This document shows positions 60,819-64,000 of a stretch of DNA of 64,000 bases, piece by piece. A model generated the notes under the pieces. That model did no database searches. It was not told where the DNA came from and saw only the letters and a list, made by a program, of their open reading frames with translations. The stretch spans positions 432,946 to 496,945 of the forward strand of contig NZ_JABMLE010000004.1 in assembly GCF_013205025.1 (NCBI RefSeq), in the 5' to 3' direction. Position 1 is the stretch's first letter; the number at the start of each line of letters is the position of its first letter. The translations under genes and the position numbers were made by a program. The stretch is from Rathayibacter sp. VKM Ac-2857. Its GTDB lineage: Bacteria > Actinomycetota > Actinomycetes > Actinomycetales > Microbacteriaceae.

Positions 60819-61361
60819 ATGGCAGCCGGCGCAGTGATGTACAACTTCGCGATACAGCTGGCTGATGTGGACCGCGGCGTCTACGAAGACATCACGCTGC
60901 GGGCCGCTCGGCACCCTTCCGAGACCGACGTGTACATGATGACGCGCGTGCTCGCGTACTGCCTCGAATACGTGGAGGGGATCACCTTCAGCGAGGGGAT
61001 CTCGTCGACGGCGACCGAGCCGGCGGTGCTGGTCCGTGATCTCACCGGCAGGTTGACCACGTGGATCGAGGTGGGCGCGCCGGATGCCGAGCGACTGCAC
61101 TTCGGGAGCAGGCTGGCCGACCGCACGACGGTCTACACGCATCGCAACCCGGAGAAGGTGATCGCGGCGTGGTCGGGCAAGCGAGTCCATCAGCTCGAGC
61201 AGATCACCGTGCAGAGCTTCGACCAGGGGTTCCTGGACGCCGCGGTCGCGGTACTGGAGCGCCGCAACACGCTGACCGTGTCGGTCGTCGAGGGGCAGCT
61301 GTATCTCGAGTTCAACGGCGTGACGTCGAGCAGCGACATCCACGTGCATCAGCTGGGCTGA
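60819..61361 (+). CDS. yaeQ: YaeQ-family protein
   Basis: 180 aa from ATG 60819. The YaeQ family (PD-(D/E)xK-like fold) is recognised by YNFAIQLADVDRGVYEDITL, ARHPSETDVYMMTRVLAYCL, FSEGISSTATEPAVLVRDLT and TTWIEVGAPDAERLHFGSRL, followed by VYTHRNPEK. The nuclease-like residues (E in SETD, D/E-x-K equivalents in WIEVG) are present in most members. The family's role is unclear; early work linked it to RfaH suppression in Enterobacteria. Confidence 0.9.
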   Translation: MAAGAVMYNFAIQLADVDRGVYEDITLRAARHPSETDVYMMTRVLAYCLEYVEGITFSEGISSTATEPAVLVRDLTGRLTTWIEVGAPDAERLHFGSRLADRTTVYTHRNPEKVIAAWSGKRVHQLEQITVQSFDQGFLDAAVAVLERRNTLTVSVVEGQLYLEFNGVTSSSDIHVHQLG

Positions 61362-61445
61362 GCCGGCCCGCGGGACGGGCTCCGTCGTCGACCACTGAGC
61401 GGTGCACCGTGTGCGGCGTCGCATCCCTCGGAGTGCGACCCCGAG

Positions 61446-62801
61446 CTAGCGGGAGGCTCGGCGGGCGTCCTCCCGCAGGCGCATCCCGGCCTCGTCGTCG
61501 AGCCAGTTCGGCCCGGTGTTCCGGAGGAGGACCACGTACACCGCCAGAGAGACGAGGATCACGGCGGTGACGTAGCCGATGAAGGCCGGCACCTGGTCGG
61601 CGCCGAGAGCGCCGGCGTAGAGCAGGGGCGCGGTGCCGCCGAAGACCGAGTTCGCGAGCGCGTAGCCGAATCCGAGCCCGAGTGCCCGGATGTGCGTCGG
61701 GAACAGCTGCGCCTTCACGACGGCGTTGATGGACGTGTAGCCGGTGAGGATCACGAAGCCGACCACGAGGATCGCGAAGGCGGCGAACGGGTCGGTCTGC
61801 TCCGGAAGTGCGGTGAGGAGGAACCAGGTGTAGGCCACTCCCCCGATTCCGAAGAACACCAGGAGGGTCTTGCGGCCGACGATGTCCGAGAGCCAGCCGC
61901 CGAGCGGCTGCAGGAGCATTAGCGTCGTCAGGGCGATCAGGTTGATGACGGTGCCCGTGATCACGTCGTCGCCGGCGAACGCGCTCTTGATGATGTTCGG
62001 CCCGGTCACCGAGTACGTGTAGAAGGCGACCGTGCCGCCCATCGTCACCGCGAAGCACAGGAGCAGCGGCCGCCACTGGTGGACGAGCAGCTCGCGCATC
62101 GAGCCGTTCTGACGGGACCGCCCCGCTTTGACCGCGTCGATCTGCGTGGTCTCCAGCGACTCGTCCATGGTGCGCCGGAGCCAGAACACGACGACCGCCG
62201 CGACGCCTCCGATGCCGAAGGCCACCCGCCAGCCCCAGGCGGAGATCGCCTCGTCGGGCAGGGTGGCGACCATCACGAGCAGCGTCAGCTGAGCGAGGAC
62301 GTGCCCGCCGACGAGGGTGACGTAGTGGAACGACGAGAGGAAGCCGCGCCGGCCGGGAAGGGCCGCCTCGGACATGTAGGTGGCGCTCGTCCCGTACTCC
62401 CCGCCGGTGGCGAAGCCCTGCAGCAGTCGTGCGAGGACCAGGATCACCACCGCTCCCCCGCCGATCGACTCGGCCGTCGGCGCGAAGGCGACGAGGAGGG
62501 AGCAGGCGGCCATCAGGGAGACCGAGATCGTCAGCGCGAGTCGGCGCCCGTGCCGGTCCGCGAAGCGGCCGAAGAACCAGGAGCCGATCGGCCGCATGAG
62601 GAAGGTGACCGCGAAGATGGCCCAGATGTAGAGCGTCGAGTTCTTCTCGCCCGGAGCGAAGAACTGCGATTCGAAGTAGAAGGCGAAGACGGAGTAGACG
62701 TAGACGTCGTACCACTCGACGAGATTGCCCGCGGAGCCCTTCAACGTGTTGGAGATGGAGCGGCGGAGGCTGCTGGGGATCTTCGTCGTCGTCGTCGACA
62801 T
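61446..62801 (-). CDS. MFS transporter, metabolite:H+ symporter (MHS) family
   Basis: 451 aa; the start MSTTTTKIPSSLRRSISNTL at ATG 62799-62801 was chosen because the longer frame has no ribosome site and lacks similarity. Twelve helices. MHS signs: GNLVEWYDVYVYSVFAFYFE (helix 1), RPIGSWFFGRFADRHGRRLA (loop 2-3) and RLLQGFATGGEYGTSATYMS (helix 4-5). Members take up alpha-ketoglutarate, citrate, proline/betaine or shikimate. The substrate is not deducible. Confidence 0.9.
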   Translation of the reverse strand: MSTTTTKIPSSLRRSISNTLKGSAGNLVEWYDVYVYSVFAFYFESQFFAPGEKNSTLYIWAIFAVTFLMRPIGSWFFGRFADRHGRRLALTISVSLMAACSLLVAFAPTAESIGGGAVVILVLARLLQGFATGGEYGTSATYMSEAALPGRRGFLSSFHYVTLVGGHVLAQLTLLVMVATLPDEAISAWGWRVAFGIGGVAAVVVFWLRRTMDESLETTQIDAVKAGRSRQNGSMRELLVHQWRPLLLCFAVTMGGTVAFYTYSVTGPNIIKSAFAGDDVITGTVINLIALTTLMLLQPLGGWLSDIVGRKTLLVFFGIGGVAYTWFLLTALPEQTDPFAAFAILVVGFVILTGYTSINAVVKAQLFPTHIRALGLGFGYALANSVFGGTAPLLYAGALGADQVPAFIGYVTAVILVSLAVYVVLLRNTGPNWLDDEAGMRLREDARRASR

Positions 62802-63056
62802 GATGGTCCGATCATCAAGGGTTTCCGGATGGGAAGGGGTCTCGGGACGATGAGGGAGCTGCGGCGTCGTCGCCGTCGGCGCTCCGCGTCGCCACGAGCC
62901 CAGGGGCATCTCTACCGCATTCCCGGCGGCGGATCCGGAAACCTAACGGTCTCCTGACGCGATCGAGTTCGAACCGCGACGAGGTCGGCTGCGTCTCGCG
63001 CCAGTCAGGCAGCGAAGCCGACCAGACCAGTATGGTCTCTCGGTGGAGGTAGACAC

Positions 63057-63734
63057 ATGAGGATCCGTACTGAGAACTCGCTGAGGTCATCGGCGCCGAG
63101 GGCTCTTGCCGTCGTTTCGATCGTCACCATCGCCGCTTCGCTCTCCGGGTGCTCAGCGGGAGACGCCGCGCCGCCGAAGCCCACTGTCGCTCCGCTCCCG
63201 GCTGCTGAGGTGGAGCGCGCACTGGCCGAGAAGCAGGATCAAGACTGGGATCTGCTGGCAGTCAAGTATCCAGACGCGGTCCGACCCGAGGTCGACGTGA
63301 TCCGCACCGTGAACCCCGAGGAGTCGACGTCAGCGATCGCCGCCTGCATGGTCTCAGCCGGCTTCCCGGAGACCAAGGCCGATTCCGACGGCAGCCTCAA
63401 CTACGGTTCCTTCCCCACGGCGCAGACGCGGACTCACGACATCAGCCTGTTCGTGTGCGAATCGCAGTATCCGATGGATCCGAGATTCGACACGGCAACG
63501 AGCGAGGCGCAGTACGAGTTCCTTTACCACTACTACGCGCACGACCTCTCCGAGTGCCTGGAGAGTCACGGCATCGACGTGCCGGAGGCGCCCACCTACG
63601 AGACCTTCCGCGACACCATCGATTCGCGAGAGGCGTGGAACCCCTACCTCAGTTTCGAACCCACCGGGGATACGCAGTGGCTCGCCGTGAACAAGGACTG
63701 CCCGGAGACGCCTCCGGGCTACTTCGGCGAGTGA
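63057..63734 (+). CDS. Lipoprotein of unknown function, 225 aa
   Basis: Signal peptide ALAVVSIVTIAASLSGCSAG with lipobox SLSGC (Cys about 32). The mature part is acidic, with cysteines in AACMVSAGFPET, FVCESQYP, SECLESHG and KDCPETPP, suggesting two disulfides. ATG 63057 is preceded by GGAGG. No known domain. Followed by a second exported-protein gene 87 bp later. Confidence 0.72.
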   Translation: MRIRTENSLRSSAPRALAVVSIVTIAASLSGCSAGDAAPPKPTVAPLPAAEVERALAEKQDQDWDLLAVKYPDAVRPEVDVIRTVNPEESTSAIAACMVSAGFPETKADSDGSLNYGSFPTAQTRTHDISLFVCESQYPMDPRFDTATSEAQYEFLYHYYAHDLSECLESHGIDVPEAPTYETFRDTIDSREAWNPYLSFEPTGDTQWLAVNKDCPETPPGYFGE

Positions 63735-63820
63735 CGAGCGCTTCACTGCTCCACATGCCTGATTACTGCGACCGCCTTCACCCACGTCACGGATTTCGTG
63801 GCAGAAACAGAATGGAGAAC

Positions 63821-64000
63821 ATGATGAGAAAATCACGTCCAGCAGCAGCAGCAGTGGCTCTGGTGGGGGGAATTGCTTTGGCGCTGATAGTCCCGGCGCC
63901 GGCCAACGCTGCGTCCTATTCGTGCGGTGGCACTCGCACAGTCGGCATCTCGGCGGTCTACTCGACGTCGAGCGACGGGGACGGGGGGATTCTCCACGGG
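63821..64000 (+). CDS. Secreted protein, 3' end outside window
   Basis: GGAGA lies 5 bp before ATG 63821. The first 60 codons read MMRKSRPAAAAVALVGGIAL, ALIVPAPANAASYSCGGTRT, then VGISAVYSTSSDGDGGILHG, and the frame continues past the edge. A Sec signal peptide with AxA cleavage (ANA) is clear. Too little is present to assign a family. Confidence 0.75.
   Translation, partial: MMRKSRPAAAAVALVGGIALALIVPAPANAASYSCGGTRTVGISAVYSTSSDGDGGILHG

Noticed and set aside
62941-63000. GAGTTCGAACCGCGACGAGG, like a tRNA T-arm
   Set aside because: No acceptor, D or anticodon stems fit around it.

Overview
The window is a high-GC chromosomal segment of an actinobacterium, most likely a member of the Microbacteriaceae (a Rathayibacter/Curtobacterium-like genome). 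The signs are short intergenic spacers, frequent GTG starts with 4-bp ATGA/GTGA overlaps, twin-arginine and lipobox secreted proteins with Thr/Pro/Ser linkers, GAF-ANTAR and WYL regulators, and a dispersed inverted-repeat element with the core TGGTCGAGTAGCCCCGC. The genus is an inference. No rRNA, tRNA, CRISPR array or intact transposase was recognised.

Layout. 0-2 kb: a mesX gene (DUF1852, partner of the folate-independent methionine synthase MesD), cut by the left edge, and a divergent LysR regulator. 2-10 kb: WYL/VOC pair, two divergent GAF-ANTAR regulators separated by stacked RNA hairpins, a cupin, a GT1 glycosyltransferase, and a UbiA prenyltransferase/CrtI-like desaturase pair that looks like a C50-carotenoid or terpenoid tailoring unit. 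10-14 kb: a repeat cluster, a Tat-exported surface protein, a second GT1 enzyme and a TetR regulator with a repetitive tail. 14-21 kb: small membrane proteins, a membrane-protein/ECF-sigma module and a PadR operon with two paralogous membrane proteins. 20.8-22.6 kb: decayed genes next to an AT-rich island with an HNH-type protein.

23-32.5 kb is the most structured region. Three divergent pairs of short-chain dehydrogenase (SDR) and XRE/MmyB-like regulator occur in a row, interleaved with an aldo-keto reductase, a DUF2255 protein, an MFS exporter and an F420-reductase-like protein. Each divergent promoter region carries one copy of the same 25-bp motif, always oriented toward the SDR gene. This looks like a redox/electrophile-stress regulon built by module duplication.

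32-46 kb holds lipoproteins and small membrane proteins, a MarR/deazaflavin-oxidoreductase pair, a DUF4166 protein, a three-repeat cell-wall-binding surface protein, a stand-alone GyrA-like 95-aa protein and a second membrane-protein/ECF-sigma module. 46-57.7 kb: a frameshifted META lipoprotein, a divergent azoreductase/HxlR pair with clear operators, an epimerase, acetyltransferase, VOC, UBP zinc finger, MsrA and an alpha/beta hydrolase. 58-60.5 kb: an XRE-ImmA/PIN pair (toxin-antitoxin-like) followed by a 28-bp sequence strongly resembling a XerCD dif site. 60-64 kb: ester cyclase, YaeQ, an MHS-family transporter, a lipoprotein and a secreted protein cut by the right edge.
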